Origin: a virus
Virus record (IMG/VR): IMGVR_UViG_3300037883_000122
Coordinates: 1 to 64,000 of that record
Reading direction: 5' to 3' (one strand)
Length of the DNA stretch: 64,000 nucleotides
The notes under the pieces are model-generated. The model made no database searches. It saw only the letters and a program-made list of their open reading frames with translations, and was not told the DNA's origin. The position numbers were made by a program, and so were the translations under genes. This document shows, piece after piece, positions 52,446-63,900 of the stretch. Positions within the stretch are counted from its first letter, which is position 1; each line of letters starts with the position of its first letter.

Positions 52446-52991
52446 ATGAAGTTGCTCGATTGGTTGTTGGCGCTCTTTGAAGAGAAGGGCGTACTTGGTC
52501 CAAAAGAACACTACGCTGCACTGCAGCTGAAGTATCAGGACCAATCCGTGTTCAAGCCTAACCGCAAGCAATGCGCGGAATTGCTAGGGTTGCTTGATCC
52601 ACAACAGTATCTGAATTACGATCCGCATTACGGGCGTTCGATCACGCTCAGTGCGGAGACCCCTAATCTCGAAGCCTTCACCAAGAAGCTTCAAGATGCC
52701 TCGGCGATGGTGATCCGTGAATACCGGATTCCCAATGACTGGGTGCGCACGGATGAAGTCGTCGTACCGTTTGACAAGCTGTTCATCGGCGTGGATGGTT
52801 GTTACATCACCGACTTCACACAGGCTGTCGCGAAGTTCAAGACAGCAGCCTCTCGACTGTGTGATTTGATGGAAGCCTCGGACGATGCAACGCACGGCAT
52901 CCACGAGCACAACCTGCGCATGCTTTCTCGACTCTTTGTCCAGATGCGCGACTTGACGACCTCGATGTTGGAGGTCTCTTTACAACAGTAG
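52446..52991 (+). CDS. Hypothetical protein behind an early-type promoter, 181 aa
   Basis: GAGGAAACC before ATG 52446; the open frame upstream to 51798 overlaps other features. Acidic and helical with two short strand regions (VVVPFDKLFIGVDGCYITDF). No membrane segment. Expected early transcription suggests a takeover or host-interaction role, but nothing in the sequence says which. Confidence 0.6.
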   Translation: MKLLDWLLALFEEKGVLGPKEHYAALQLKYQDQSVFKPNRKQCAELLGLLDPQQYLNYDPHYGRSITLSAETPNLEAFTKKLQDASAMVIREYRIPNDWVRTDEVVVPFDKLFIGVDGCYITDFTQAVAKFKTAASRLCDLMEASDDATHGIHEHNLRMLSRLFVQMRDLTTSMLEVSLQQ

Positions 52992-53031
52992 TTTACAACT
53001 AGCAGTTACAACAGTTACAAGCGAGGCTACA

Positions 53032-53463
53032 ATGGCTAAAAACCAGATGGCGAATATTCTCGCCAAGACAGACAAGGACATTGGCAACACGTCCATGGCG
53101 AACGGGGTCCTCTCGCGTCTGTTCCGTAAGATGCTGATGACGATGAATGTCAACGAGAATCGTTGGAACCTGCTGATGCATGCGTTCCTCAACGATGCGC
53201 GTAACGGTATTCCTCAGACTCGCAAGGATCAGACTAGCATGCGAGGTAACCTCACCAAGGAGTTTGCGCGGCCGCAGATGACTTGGAAGGTATTTTGCAA
53301 GGCCATGATGTTCATGCAGTTTACGCGATTCGAGGTGTGTATCATTGCCCGCACTGCTTCTGGTAAAGAAGTGGCGTTCAGCACTGAGGTGAACCTCGGC
53401 GACCGGAGCAGCGGCAACCTTCAATCCCTGGCCGAGCCCGAGAAAGGAGACAAGGACGAGTGA
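53032..53463 (+). CDS. Hypothetical basic protein, 143 aa
   Basis: CGAGG site. Met-rich helical protein (RLFRKMLMTMNVNENRWNLLMHAFLNDAR; MTWKVFCKAMMFMQFTRFEV) with a strand-like C-terminal part. Sits 40 bases after the early gene, likely in the same transcript. No recognised motif. Confidence 0.55.
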   Translation: MAKNQMANILAKTDKDIGNTSMANGVLSRLFRKMLMTMNVNENRWNLLMHAFLNDARNGIPQTRKDQTSMRGNLTKEFARPQMTWKVFCKAMMFMQFTRFEVCIIARTASGKEVAFSTEVNLGDRSSGNLQSLAEPEKGDKDE

Positions 53464-53485
53464 ATACTTGACCGGCTCCTTATTT

Positions 53486-53505
53486 CCCGAGCTGCTGGAC
53501 TCGGG
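53486..53505 (+). terminator. Hairpin between two plus-strand genes
   Basis: CCCGAG pairs with CTCGGG, loop of eight bases, followed by TGACTAATTT. Weak as a terminator; it may only shape the mRNA. Confidence 0.3.
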
Positions 53506-53532
53506 TGACTAATTTATCGCGAGGAAAGCGAG

Positions 53533-54252
53533 ATGTTGAATGATCGCGAAAAGAAGTTGCGCACGCGTCGCCGCATGGTTAGTGAACAGCACCAGCTGGA
53601 CATTGAGCACGCCCATCCGCGCGAACGCACGAACACTACAACAAAGTCGGGCGCGAAGCCCGCGGAGAAATCCATGAATGCAGTGATTGAGACCAAAGAC
53701 CAGCTTGTGCATGCCCCGACTCACCCCTTGGTCCTGGAAGACGGTGTCAAGCACATTAACATCGACACCTACGCCAAGACGGAACTAGGGAAGATGTTGG
53801 TCCATAAGTACCCGGCACGTTTTGAGCATCCCAAGTTCGGCCGCTTCCGTTCGGTCGAAGGTTTCTGGGGCTTTATTCGTACGGGGGCCCGTGAAGATCG
53901 TTGGCGTTATCTGTCCGGCATGCCTGCCAAGCGCGAAACTCGCAACTTGGACAAGCGCTGGATCAAGAATTTTCACCAGATCATTATGGAGGCCAACTTC
54001 CACAAGGTGAGTCAGAACGAAGAGATCAAGAAGTTGATGTTGGCTTCAGCGCTCCCGTTTGATCACTACTACATCTTCCGCAGTGAGCAGATGAAACCGG
54101 ATGACCCCGGCCTACCGACCCGTCCGCAGATCGCGAGCTGGCTGTGTGAAGGTTTCGAGGAAATCCGTCGCCTGCTGCGCGAAGGTAAGCAACCCGTAGT
54201 CCCTGACTACGAGGATGTGTACCTGGGCGATAACGAAGTCATTAATCGCTAA
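53533..54252 (+). CDS. Conserved-looking phage protein, 239 aa
   Basis: GAGGAAAG site. The first ~60 residues are basic and probably disordered. The domain from about 95 includes FEHPKFGRFRSVEGFWGFIRTG, GMPAKRETR and FHQIIMEANFHKVSQNEE, a pattern (SVEGFW..., KR...) I associate with hypothetical proteins of large phages but cannot name. Soluble, no membrane segment. Ends at a strong terminator. Confidence 0.55.
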   Translation: MLNDREKKLRTRRRMVSEQHQLDIEHAHPRERTNTTTKSGAKPAEKSMNAVIETKDQLVHAPTHPLVLEDGVKHINIDTYAKTELGKMLVHKYPARFEHPKFGRFRSVEGFWGFIRTGAREDRWRYLSGMPAKRETRNLDKRWIKNFHQIIMEANFHKVSQNEEIKKLMLASALPFDHYYIFRSEQMKPDDPGLPTRPQIASWLCEGFEEIRRLLREGKQPVVPDYEDVYLGDNEVINR

Positions 54253-54268
54253 ACGATGTAGTGCGACG

Positions 54269-54316
54269 CGGGGGGCCTTCGGGCTCCCCGTATGCTCTCT
54301 TCTCTTTTTTTTTGCT
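54269..54316 (+). terminator. Strong terminator
   Basis: CGGGGGGCC-TTCG-GGCTCCCCG (54269-54290) is a 9-bp stem with one G-U pair and a TTCG tetraloop, followed by TATGCTCTCTTCTCTTTTTTTTT. It combines a TATG tail and a long T-run. Confidence 0.85.
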
Positions 54317-54328
54317 TTCGAGGTCGAT

Positions 54329-55786
54329 ATGCCGTCAATTACCGATGCTGTACAGAGCGCGACGAACGCAGCGGCCGCCGCATCCAGCGCGGCGTTGACT
54401 GGTGTCAGCGGGTCCGTACAGGCTGCACAAGCCGCTCTCGCACCTAACGTGTGGGTTGGTGCCGCTGATAACAAACTGGCCACTGCAGACCCGTATAACC
54501 CCCCTAATGCGCCGTCTGTTATCACGGATGTCCAGAACCTATTTCAGAAGTTCGACTTCACGATCACGGACGTGCTGCGCGGTGGTAAGTACATCGCTGC
54601 CCAGGCGATCGGGATTGCGCGTGATGTGAAGATGCTCACCTCGGGTGACATCACTGCACGTATTCTGGGCGCATCGCTCTTAACCAAGAGTGCACTCAAT
54701 GCGCTGGGTGCGGTAGGACTTGGCAATGTGGTGGATTCCGTCAATAGCGGTATCTCGATGGCCGAGGGAGCGATTGGCGATGCAGTCGGAACAGTCGCGA
54801 GTGAGGTCTACGCTGATCTGAATGGCGTGGTCCAGCAGGTTTCGTCTGCAGCTGCTCAAGGTCTCTCGGCAGTGGGAGCCTGTATCAATGAGCTCGGCGT
54901 GAATGCGTCGTTCTCCATTGCAGACAGTGGAGCGAAGATCGGTCTGTTCGCAGGATTGATTCAGTCGTCGTGTGGTTACGGCATGCAGGGTTCGTTCGGT
55001 AGCCTGATGGCCAGTGTGACAGATCGCAACATTCTGGGTGCCGTGACGATGCGGGTGATTCCGTCGATCGTGCAAGGCTCCGATGTGAAGAGCCTGCTGC
55101 AGATTGGTCTGACGTTGGGTTCGCGACAAGCCTACGCCTATTCACCGAATATCCTGGCGAACTTCAGCTCGCAGTATTCAACCCCGCTCGGTACCGGTGC
55201 CTCGGGTAACGTGGATTACTCGGGTGCGTTCCAGGACACCATGGCTGCATACAGCGCAGTTGATCCGGACTGGGCCACGTTGAATCGTCAGACGACGATC
55301 ACGGACGAGAATGGCAATGACCTTACGCAAACCGATGCGGCGTTCAATCTGAATGCTGTTGCGAATGGTTCGCAAGACTTCCAGACCATGGTTCAGCAAG
55401 GTGCCATGGCGTCGACCGATCCGAATGACAAGCTGATGTTGCTGGCGAACCAGGTACAGCAGACCACCGTGGCGAGCAAGCTGGCCAGTCAGTTCCCGAA
55501 GACGGTGTTTGACGGTAATAGCCAGATTACGTCGGACACGCAAGATCCGCAAGTCATCGCACTGGGCACCACGACCCCGACTGCACCGTCGGGTTACTCG
55601 AAGGTGGCACCGAACAACAACCAGCCGGTGAACTACGATATCCAGGCCGACGGTATCCACGACATCAAGGACGCCAAGCTGGAGAATGGCATCTATGTGT
55701 GGCCGGACGGTTACTTCCAGGTTGGGGCAACTCACCAGGGTTCCGACGGCGGAGGTTACGTCTCGAAGGGCATCACGTTCAACTAA
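54329..55786 (+). CDS. Virion structural protein, Ala/Ser-rich, 485 aa
   Basis: ATG 54329 with GAGG upstream, just after the terminator's T-run. Residues 1-200 are Ala/Ser/Val-rich amphipathic helices (AQAALAPNVWVG, SALNALGAVGLGNVVDSVNSG), the remainder is more polar with a strand-rich C-terminus (GIYVWPDGYFQVGATHQGSDGGGYVSKG). The composition resembles tape-measure-associated or DNA-ejection proteins. It is convergent with the 702-aa tail protein at 55841. Confidence 0.6.
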   Translation: MPSITDAVQSATNAAAAASSAALTGVSGSVQAAQAALAPNVWVGAADNKLATADPYNPPNAPSVITDVQNLFQKFDFTITDVLRGGKYIAAQAIGIARDVKMLTSGDITARILGASLLTKSALNALGAVGLGNVVDSVNSGISMAEGAIGDAVGTVASEVYADLNGVVQQVSSAAAQGLSAVGACINELGVNASFSIADSGAKIGLFAGLIQSSCGYGMQGSFGSLMASVTDRNILGAVTMRVIPSIVQGSDVKSLLQIGLTLGSRQAYAYSPNILANFSSQYSTPLGTGASGNVDYSGAFQDTMAAYSAVDPDWATLNRQTTITDENGNDLTQTDAAFNLNAVANGSQDFQTMVQQGAMASTDPNDKLMLLANQVQQTTVASKLASQFPKTVFDGNSQITSDTQDPQVIALGTTTPTAPSGYSKVAPNNNQPVNYDIQADGIHDIKDAKLENGIYVWPDGYFQVGATHQGSDGGGYVSKGITFN

Positions 55787-55807
55787 GGTTTCAACTAAGG
55801 TCATAGA

Positions 55808-55840
55808 CGCCCAGGGTCACCCCTGGGCGCTATGCCGTCA
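55808..55840. terminator. Bidirectional terminator
   Basis: CGCCCAGGG-TCAC-CCCTGGGCG (55808-55829) is a perfect 9-bp stem. CTATGCCGTC follows on the plus strand and TCTATGACC on the minus strand. Confidence 0.85.
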
Positions 55841-57949
55841 TTACTGACGTACGGTACCGCGGAAGATTGCCGAGACCACATGGCCTGGCAACGTATCGCC
55901 CATGAAGGAAGCGAAGTGTGATGTGCTATACCACGTCTTCCAGGTCGTCATGGCGCGCGTCAAGTTGAGCTTGAACTTGTTCGCAGAGTAGATCTGATCC
56001 GTTAGACCCATCCCCGAGAGCACCGCCATGTAATCCGTGAACGTGTTGTCATCATCAAACATCGAACCGATGGTCGCCGCTGCATTGCTCGCAGCATCGG
56101 CTACGGAACCCAGCGCACCACCCACTGCGGCACCAGCAGCGGCACCACCGACTGCCGTCACCGGACCACCGCCTGCGCCCACTACTGCGCCTGCGATACC
56201 ACCGATCTCGGAACCGGTCGCTGCACCATTGCTGGTAAAGCCTTGGCTAATCGGCATGGCCAACACGGTCGACATATCGGCGAACGAGATGCTCACCTCA
56301 ATGCCCATTGCGTGACCTTCGCGGTTCCAGCCGGTGTTACCCGTGCCACGCGAGATGGAGATCGACTCCACCATGGCGAGACGTGACTGACAACGACCCC
56401 GGTCAAAGATTTCGCACAGGAACGGACTGGTGTACGACTGCTTACCGGTTGCAATCGGCAAGGACATCGCCAACAGCATCGCGAGTGGCACGTACAGGTT
56501 CAACAGCTGCGAGACGCGATTGCCATACGGGCTGATCAGGTTGATCGTGTACGTCATGCGCGGCAACGACGCTACTGAGTCCTGCCAGTTCCGCGGGATG
56601 TCCACAAAAGCCGAACCCCCCAACGCCGCCAGACCCGAGAGCGACACTGAATCCAGCGCACCCTTGACCAGATCCCCGACTGCTCCGATTGCAGCGCCCA
56701 AGGTCTGACCGGCAACACCGCCCAGGATGTTGCCGTTAGCCAGATCGAATTCAGCCGAGCGAGCCTGCGAGGAGATGCCGTTGATCTTCTGCTTGATCTC
56801 CGAATCCTGGAACGAATTGGAGAAGCTCTCACCGACCTGACCCGTTGCATTGACCCGGAACGACACGAAGGCCGAACCGTCATCCATCTCTGCGCCGAGG
56901 AAGTCAAAGAAGCCCGCGTCGTACGCCTGACTCGGCTGTGTGGTTCCGTTGGAATCGTTGTTCAGGGATTCCGTGGTGGAGCTACTACCATCCGAACCAG
57001 ACGCTTGGGTTTTCGATTGCGAAGAGCCCAGCCACTTTTGCAAGTAGTTGGTCCAGCCACCACCGCCCGTATCCGTCAGCTGTTGGGTATAAGCCCGTTG
57101 AATCGCTTGCGAGAGGTTCAGGTTGTCCGAGTTGTAGACCTGTTCCAGATTCGCATGATGCAGACGATTCAAACGCTGAGCCCGGTTGGCCATCGCATAG
57201 ACGTCGATCGAGCCACCCTGGTTGATGATGTCCGGCAACAGCTGATGCAACTGCGTTTGCGCAGCCGAATCAAACTGGTAGCCATTGGTCAGGGTCTGGG
57301 CCAAGGACGTACCGCCAATCCGAGGCACCACGCCCATGTTCACCGCAATCTGGTTCACGATGGTTTGCACCGCGTTCCAATAGAGCGGCATGGCGGGCTT
57401 CGAGTAGTAGAACTTGCTCGACGGTTTCTGCAGGAAGAAACGCGCGGCATTACCCAGCAGCGTCACAGCCAGCAGTTTCCACGAGAGGATCGATACCACA
57501 AACCCAGCTGCCCGGCCGAGTTCGTAGAATGCCGACGGTGCCCGACCTGTACGCGCCAGTGTCCCTGCACTCGTGTTGTAGAAACCCGAGAAGAAGGTGG
57601 TCAGCGAATTGAAGGACGGTACACCACAACGAATGTTGATGACCTGGGAGTGAGCCTCGATAGCTTCCCCGTAGTAGCGGCCAATACCCACGTTCCCGGC
57701 GCGGTTCTTACCGCCGGTGTCGACCCCGTACGCACTGCGCGGTTTCAGGTCAGCATAGCGGGTGAATTGCGGAGGCGGGTTAATACAGAGACTACCGCCT
57801 GGTGCGGTATCGGTAAAACTAAAACTCACCGGAGTGAAGGTGCGGTTCTCCTGATCGACCGTTTGCAGGTCTTTTACTTGAACCAGGAAAGACTGTCGCA
57901 CCCAACTGGAGTCTTTGTTGAGGTTGTTGACATTATTCTGGGAGCTCAC
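55841..57949 (-). CDS. Large virion tail/baseplate-like protein, 702 aa
   Basis: GTG start 57949 with AGGAG six bases upstream. Contains Ala/Gly/Val-rich stretches that look like membrane-active or ejected segments (AGFVVSILSWKLLAVTLLGN; GGIAGAVVGAGGGPVTAVGGAAAGAAVGGALG), Asn/Gln/Ser-rich linkers (about 310-350) and strand-rich parts. It follows the tape measure gene on the same strand, so a role in the tail tube, baseplate hub or ejection is likely. No enzyme motif. Confidence 0.6.
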   Translation of the reverse strand: MSSQNNVNNLNKDSSWVRQSFLVQVKDLQTVDQENRTFTPVSFSFTDTAPGGSLCINPPPQFTRYADLKPRSAYGVDTGGKNRAGNVGIGRYYGEAIEAHSQVINIRCGVPSFNSLTTFFSGFYNTSAGTLARTGRAPSAFYELGRAAGFVVSILSWKLLAVTLLGNAARFFLQKPSSKFYYSKPAMPLYWNAVQTIVNQIAVNMGVVPRIGGTSLAQTLTNGYQFDSAAQTQLHQLLPDIINQGGSIDVYAMANRAQRLNRLHHANLEQVYNSDNLNLSQAIQRAYTQQLTDTGGGGWTNYLQKWLGSSQSKTQASGSDGSSSTTESLNNDSNGTTQPSQAYDAGFFDFLGAEMDDGSAFVSFRVNATGQVGESFSNSFQDSEIKQKINGISSQARSAEFDLANGNILGGVAGQTLGAAIGAVGDLVKGALDSVSLSGLAALGGSAFVDIPRNWQDSVASLPRMTYTINLISPYGNRVSQLLNLYVPLAMLLAMSLPIATGKQSYTSPFLCEIFDRGRCQSRLAMVESISISRGTGNTGWNREGHAMGIEVSISFADMSTVLAMPISQGFTSNGAATGSEIGGIAGAVVGAGGGPVTAVGGAAAGAAVGGALGSVADAASNAAATIGSMFDDDNTFTDYMAVLSGMGLTDQIYSANKFKLNLTRAMTTWKTWYSTSHFASFMGDTLPGHVVSAIFRGTVRQ

Positions 57950-57974
57950 GTCTACTCCTGTAGCGAAATAAGAA

Positions 57975-57992
57975 GGGGACCCGAAGGCCCCC
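57975..57992 (-). terminator. Hairpin after the tape measure gene
   Basis: On the minus strand GGGGGCC-TTCG-GGTCCCC forms a stem with one G-U pair and TTCG loop; on the plus strand the same site has an A-C mismatch, so it works in one direction. It lies about six bases beyond the tape measure stop. Confidence 0.6.
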
Positions 57993-57997
57993 TCCAG

Positions 57998-60900
57998 TTA
58001 GACCATTTTGCTCATCGACACCGGAGGCGTCGGCATGGACGTCGGGTTCTTGCGTTGCATAGCATCAGGCGAGGCACTGCCGCCAGTCGGTGCAGGTGTG
58101 TTGCTAGGCTTCTGGCCAGATTGGCCGACGCCCATCTTCACGAGCTGCTGCAAGGCTTGAAGCATGCCCTGCTGGACTGTCAACGATTGCTTCAGCACAT
58201 CGGTCACCGGACCCAGCGACTTGGCCAGGCTTTCGGCCTGGTAGTCCCCTTGTGCTGCCAGATCCTTGTTGCGAGTCTGGAAGCCTGTCACGGAAGCCGT
58301 TTGCGAGGCAATCGAATCTGGCTGTGCATTCACTGCAGCCGAGGCATCGCTCGAAGCCGAAGGTGTCGGGGTCGTGCCCTTGGTGGCCGGAGCCGGTCCA
58401 GGGGTTTGATCCGCTACCTTCATCATGCCACCACCGCTCGGCGCAGCACCACCAGCTGACGGAGCAGCACCCGGTGCACCCGTTGCATCAGCTTGCTGCG
58501 CAGCATTCGGATCAGGCTTACCACCCAATGCACCGCTGGCTGCCTGGGACAGGTACGTCTGGAATTTAGCTGCCCGGTCTTGCAAGCCGTTGTAGCCGCC
58601 ATTGATGGCCTTCGTGACTGCTGCCACGTCACCATTCTTAGCTGCCGCTGAGCTCACTCGACTCTTCCAGTACGCAATGGCAATCTTGGCCGCATTGACA
58701 GGATCACTTGCGAGGTCCGGGTTATTCACCAGGTCCAAGCCAGTCAGCTTGCCAAACTTGATGTAGTTGTCCTTACCGGTCAACTGCACCACACCGCGAC
58801 CACGATACTTCCAACCATCGCCCGGATCTTTGTTCCCCATGCGACCACCGTAAATCCGGTTAGCGATTGCTTCCGGACCTTCCGAGGCCACCTGTTGAGC
58901 ATCCTGAGCACCACTGAAGTGTCCCTTGAAGAGACTCATCAGCACCGATGGTCGATAGTTCAGATTTTCCGAGAGCGACTTGAAGCCACCGCTCTCATGG
59001 TCCATCTGCGCCATGAACATGGCCTGCTCCTTCGGGTCACTGATCCCGGCCGTCTTCATCGCAGTGATGAGGGCGTTCTTGATCGCACCTGCCGAAGCTG
59101 AGATCGTTGCACCGATCCGGCCTGCTGCTCCCTTGGCTGCGTTATAGCCCGACTTCAGGGCATCTCCCGCACCCGACACGACACTCCCCACGGCACTGCC
59201 GACTGCCACCCCGGCGTTGACAATCCCGTTGCCGACTGCCGAAGCTGCCGACTTGGTCGCATCCCAAGCTTTGCCTGCAAACGCCTTCGTAGCATCCCAC
59301 GCATTGGACACGCCAGACTTCAGCTTATCCAACCAGCTCGGTTGAGCTGCCGGTTGACCATCCTGACTCGTGTTCTTCGAGTCGTTGGCTGCAGAGGTCT
59401 TCTTTTGGAAGGCCGCCTGCTCAGGCAAAGCCGGGGCTTTCTGCGCTTGCTTCAGGCTCGCCATGTTGCCATCAGTCGACGCCGACTCCTTATTCAACTC
59501 GTAGTTTTCCCACGGTGAAGTCGGAATCTGCCAGACCGACGTTGCCATCCCGTACGCAGTCGTCGATGCACTGACGACTTGTTTAGCGGCGTTGAGCAGA
59601 TCGTCCGGTTTGATAGCCTTCATCGCACTGGTCGGATCTTGCTGGTTCGTCACCGAGCACACAGCAGACACGTAGGTCAGGTAGGTCGGCAAGAAACGCT
59701 TATGGAACCAGGCCATCCAATCGTACGCGCGGTTGCTCCGGTTGCCCGAGAAGCCAAACTGCGGTGCAATCTTGGCGGTCAGATCCGAGACATCGCCACC
59801 CCAGTCGGCTTTACCCTTGGAGACTTTGACGTCCTTTTGTACGAGCGTTTCCAGTTGACGCAAGGAATGGACCTTATCGGTATCCATGTCCTTAAGACCA
59901 TACGTCTTGAAACGAATGGCCTCCATCGCGCCCACTTGAGCGTTGTTCATCGCCGTGATGGCAGCGCCTACAGACGCACCAGCTGCAGCCAATCCACCGC
60001 CCCCAACCTTCGGCATCTGCGGCTGATTCGCCGTGGCTTGCTGGTTAAGCGCAGCAACGGCTGCCCCAGCTGCGGCACCGGCAGCTACCGCCGTACCTGC
60101 ACCCAACTTGGGACCCGTCGCATCCGCAGCCTTACTCAGTGCATCGGTCGGCTTCTTGTCCTTGTCGTCCTTGGCATCCTTATCGATCGACTTCTTTGCG
60201 TCATCAATCGCTGCCTTGACGTCATCCGGACCGGCTGAGAGCTTACCGCCCGGCACCGGTGAGACCATCACGTTGTACGGATCAGACGGCATCTGAATAC
60301 CGCTCAGGTACTTCTGCTTCTCCTGAGCATTCAGCTTGCTATCTACATCCCCCAACGACACGCCTTGCTTGATCCCGTTCAGGACCGTGAGGTGTGTGAT
60401 GAACACCGGTTTGAAGCGCTTCAGATACCACGTCGTAAACGCCGCCACCTGGTCCTGGTCGTGCAGATCCACGCCAAAGCTTTCGACTGCCTTCTTCAGA
60501 TCCACCTTCTTGGGGTCGATCTGTGCCATGCCGCCTTGGTAGACGACACCCGGCATCAGCGTGCTTTCCAGACCAAAGACTTTGCTTACGTAGTCGTTAT
60601 CGTCCGCCTTCCAGCCGTACTGCGCGTAACGGATCTTCGAGAGATCATCCAGCTTGTTACGCGTCAGAAACTTGTAGCCACCGTACAGAGCCGCAGCCCC
60701 TGCTGCCAGACCCAATGCAGGCAGGAGAACAGGTGAAGCAATGATCGCCCCAAGTCCAGAAAGGAGCGCCCCTCCTGCAGCCCCTGCAAGGCCCAGTGCT
60801 CCACCCTCAATACCGAGTAGACCAGCAGCCCCAGAAGCAACAGACCAGCCAGTTGCAGCGTCACCCGCATAATCCAGCCCCTTGCCAATCGTCGTGTGGC

Positions 60901-63900
60901 CCGTCGCGTTCGCAAGTGATCCTGCTGCACCGAGTGCCAAACCCGCACCCAGTCCCTTGCCCCACTTCAGACCGCCCAGCAACCGGCTCCCAATGCCTCG
61001 CTTTGCAGCGCCAGCCACTGCACCTTCTGCAGCTGCGGCACCCCCCTTGCCAAAGAGACGGCCCAGACCAGGTATCTTGCGCAGGTACTTACCGCCCGGA
61101 ATCTTCCCGAGGATGCGTTCCCCAATCGCCTGACCGACACCCGACTCGATGTCGTCCACGATCCCGCCCTTGCCATCACCTTCGTCATCCTTCTTTTTCT
61201 TCTTGCCAAAGAGACCCGAAAGCAGGCTGAGAATCCCGCCCCGCTTCTTGTCCCCCTGATCACCATCCTTGCTACCCTTACGGGCTTCGTCTTCGGCTTC
61301 CTTACGCGCCCGATGTTGATCTTCAATCGAGCCCTTACGGATGTTGTGCGGCTTGGGTAGGCGTTCCTTCAGCAGGTCACGAATCTCACCCACGGTGTCC
61401 ATCAGCTTCTTGCCACCACCGAAGAAGATTCCGTGACGACCAAACATGCCGGAGAGTCCCGAGAGGAAACCCTTGCCCAGACCGAAAGCATTGCCGACGC
61501 CTTGGTTGATGCCACCCGCCAACCACTTGAGTGCACCCACACCAGCGCCCGCAATCTTGCCCACACCCGACAGCAGTCGACTCACGCCCGTCTTCAGGGG
61601 GTCCCCGTTCTTGCTGTAGAGCCCCATCTTGAATTCGTCATCCGTGAGGACTTCGACACCCTTGTAATTGACAACTGCGCCGTCAATGTCCTTGGGGTTC
61701 TTGATAGGGTGATCATTCACAGCCGACTTGTAACCACCTGCGCGCATGGTGCGTGCATCGAGTGCTTTGCGAAGCTTCTTCGGATTGCTGGCGTCATGCA
61801 CATACACGTCTTGCGGACCGTTCATGTACGAAGTGGCAGCCTTGAGCACCATCCCGCCGACACCGGAGACCATCTTCCAGCCACGCGGCAACGCATTGAA
61901 TATACTGCCTCCAATGCCATTACCGATCTTCGCAGCAGTCTTGACGATCGCGCCCATCCCACGCAGAGCCTTCTTGCCCAAGCCTTCACGCACATAGGCA
62001 GTCGCGGCTTGCTCATCCGTCATGACGATGCCGGACTCATCAGCCACGGCGCCCTGAATGTCCTTCCACGTCTTGATCGGCTTGCCGGTCTTGACATCGA
62101 AGTACTCACCCGCTTTCAGGCGTTGACCGTAGAGCAGCACCTTACGACCGGTCCCTTCCGAGTACACGTCCTTAAAGCCACGCATCTTGTCAGCGGCTCG
62201 ACCGAGCTGCCCGCCAATCAGACCGGCACCGAAACGTGCGACACCAAACGACGAACGGATACCACCGCCCACGAGCCAGTTAGCGAATTGGCCGCTCTTA
62301 CGAGCTGCGCCCCACATCCCGCCACCGATGCCCTTTGCGGCATCCTTGATCGAACGGTTCCACCACCAGCCCTTACTCTTCTTGCCGTTGTCAACTGCGG
62401 CCGCCGGGATGTTGCCATCTGCGACATTACCGACCACCATCGTCGGCAGACCCTTTTCCATGCGCTCAGCCATCTCGTTGAGCTTATCCAGCATCTTCGA
62501 GAAAACAGACGGCTTTTGCTCCGGCGAGAACATCATGTCGGAGATATGCATGGTGTTGCGGTCGATGTGCATCGTATCGACGTGGATCGCACCCAGCATC
62601 TTTGCATTCAGGCTGTCGCCCACACCACCCTGACCCGACTTGCCACCCATGAACGGTTGCTTAGACGGACGAGCAGCGCTACGGCGCGGACCGCGACGCT
62701 GACGGGAGCCCTTCAGGCCCATCGGCTGGCCAGTGAAGGTGTGATGACCCGGCGCAGCCGGATTACCACCAGGGTTGTATTCGCTACCGTAGTAATACTC
62801 GAAGAACTTCTCGAGATTGACGCCGTCACCCTTCTCGTTCAGAATGCCCGACTCTTGCAGGAAGTCATTCATCCCCAGGTTGGAGAAGTCCTGCACCGAA
62901 TCACGCGAAGCCGATGCGTACTGACCCAGTGAGTTGTACGCATTGGCAAAGCTGTGCTTCTTGGACGAGTCGTGGTCGTTCCTGAAGTAGTCACGGAAGA
63001 GTTGCGAGAACTGACCCGCATGCTGCTGAGCATCCCCGTCGTAACGCTGCGTCTTGCCCAACACTTCCACACCACCCAGTCGACCCCGTACGTTATTACG
63101 CAGGAGCTGCTGACCCAAGATCCGACGCTGATCCGGTGAGAGGGTCTTCTTGCCATCCACCTCATCGAGCAGCTTCTCAACCTGATCCTTGGTCCACTCT
63201 TTCTGGTCCTTATCGACCAGCGAGCCAAAGGCATTCTTCTTCACGTTCGAATGCGTATCGAAACGATTCTTGGTGAAGTCGTAATGGACCATCTCCGTCT
63301 TGTGGTCACCCGTGCGGATGATCTGCAATTCCTGGAGCATCCGAGCCAGATAGCCCGGAATGATTTCGTTGAGAGTCTTCGCGCTTTGACGGCTGAAGTA
63401 CGACGGCTCGTTCATGCCCTGAACCGTGTCCTTCATCACGCCGGTTTGCAACTTGGAAGCGGAGCGAACGTTCGCCTTCAGGAAACGAATCAGTCCATCA
63501 CTCATACCGCCCGTTTCGTGCTTGTTCGAGCGGGCCCATTGATCCAGGATCTGCGGCAGATTCTCAGCCCCGTACTGAAGCTTGTTGCCCGTTTTCTTGA
63601 TACCGGGGATCTTGTCCAGATGCGGCTTGAGCTTGCCCGCGAGCCAATCCCCCAGTACTGAGGTACCGAGTGCCCCGCCAATCACGCCACCCGTATGGTA
63701 CGGGTCGGTCTTCATGCCCATGGCTTCAGCCAAGTCCATGTCGTCCAGACGTGCATTCACATCTTGCAGCGCACCGCGACCAAAGCCGACGGTGCTCTTC
63801 ACACGACCCACAGCCGTCTTCTTCAAATTCCCCATGAGGGTATTGAGAAAATCGTTGGAGCGACCAAAGATCGTGTTGCCAATCACCGAGCCGATCTGCT

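Noticed and set aside
54330-54340. TATGCCGTC at the start of the 485-aa gene as a shared start-codon motif
   Set aside because: At the other sites the same string is non-coding and follows a hairpin; here the ATG has its own ribosome site, so the match is probably chance.
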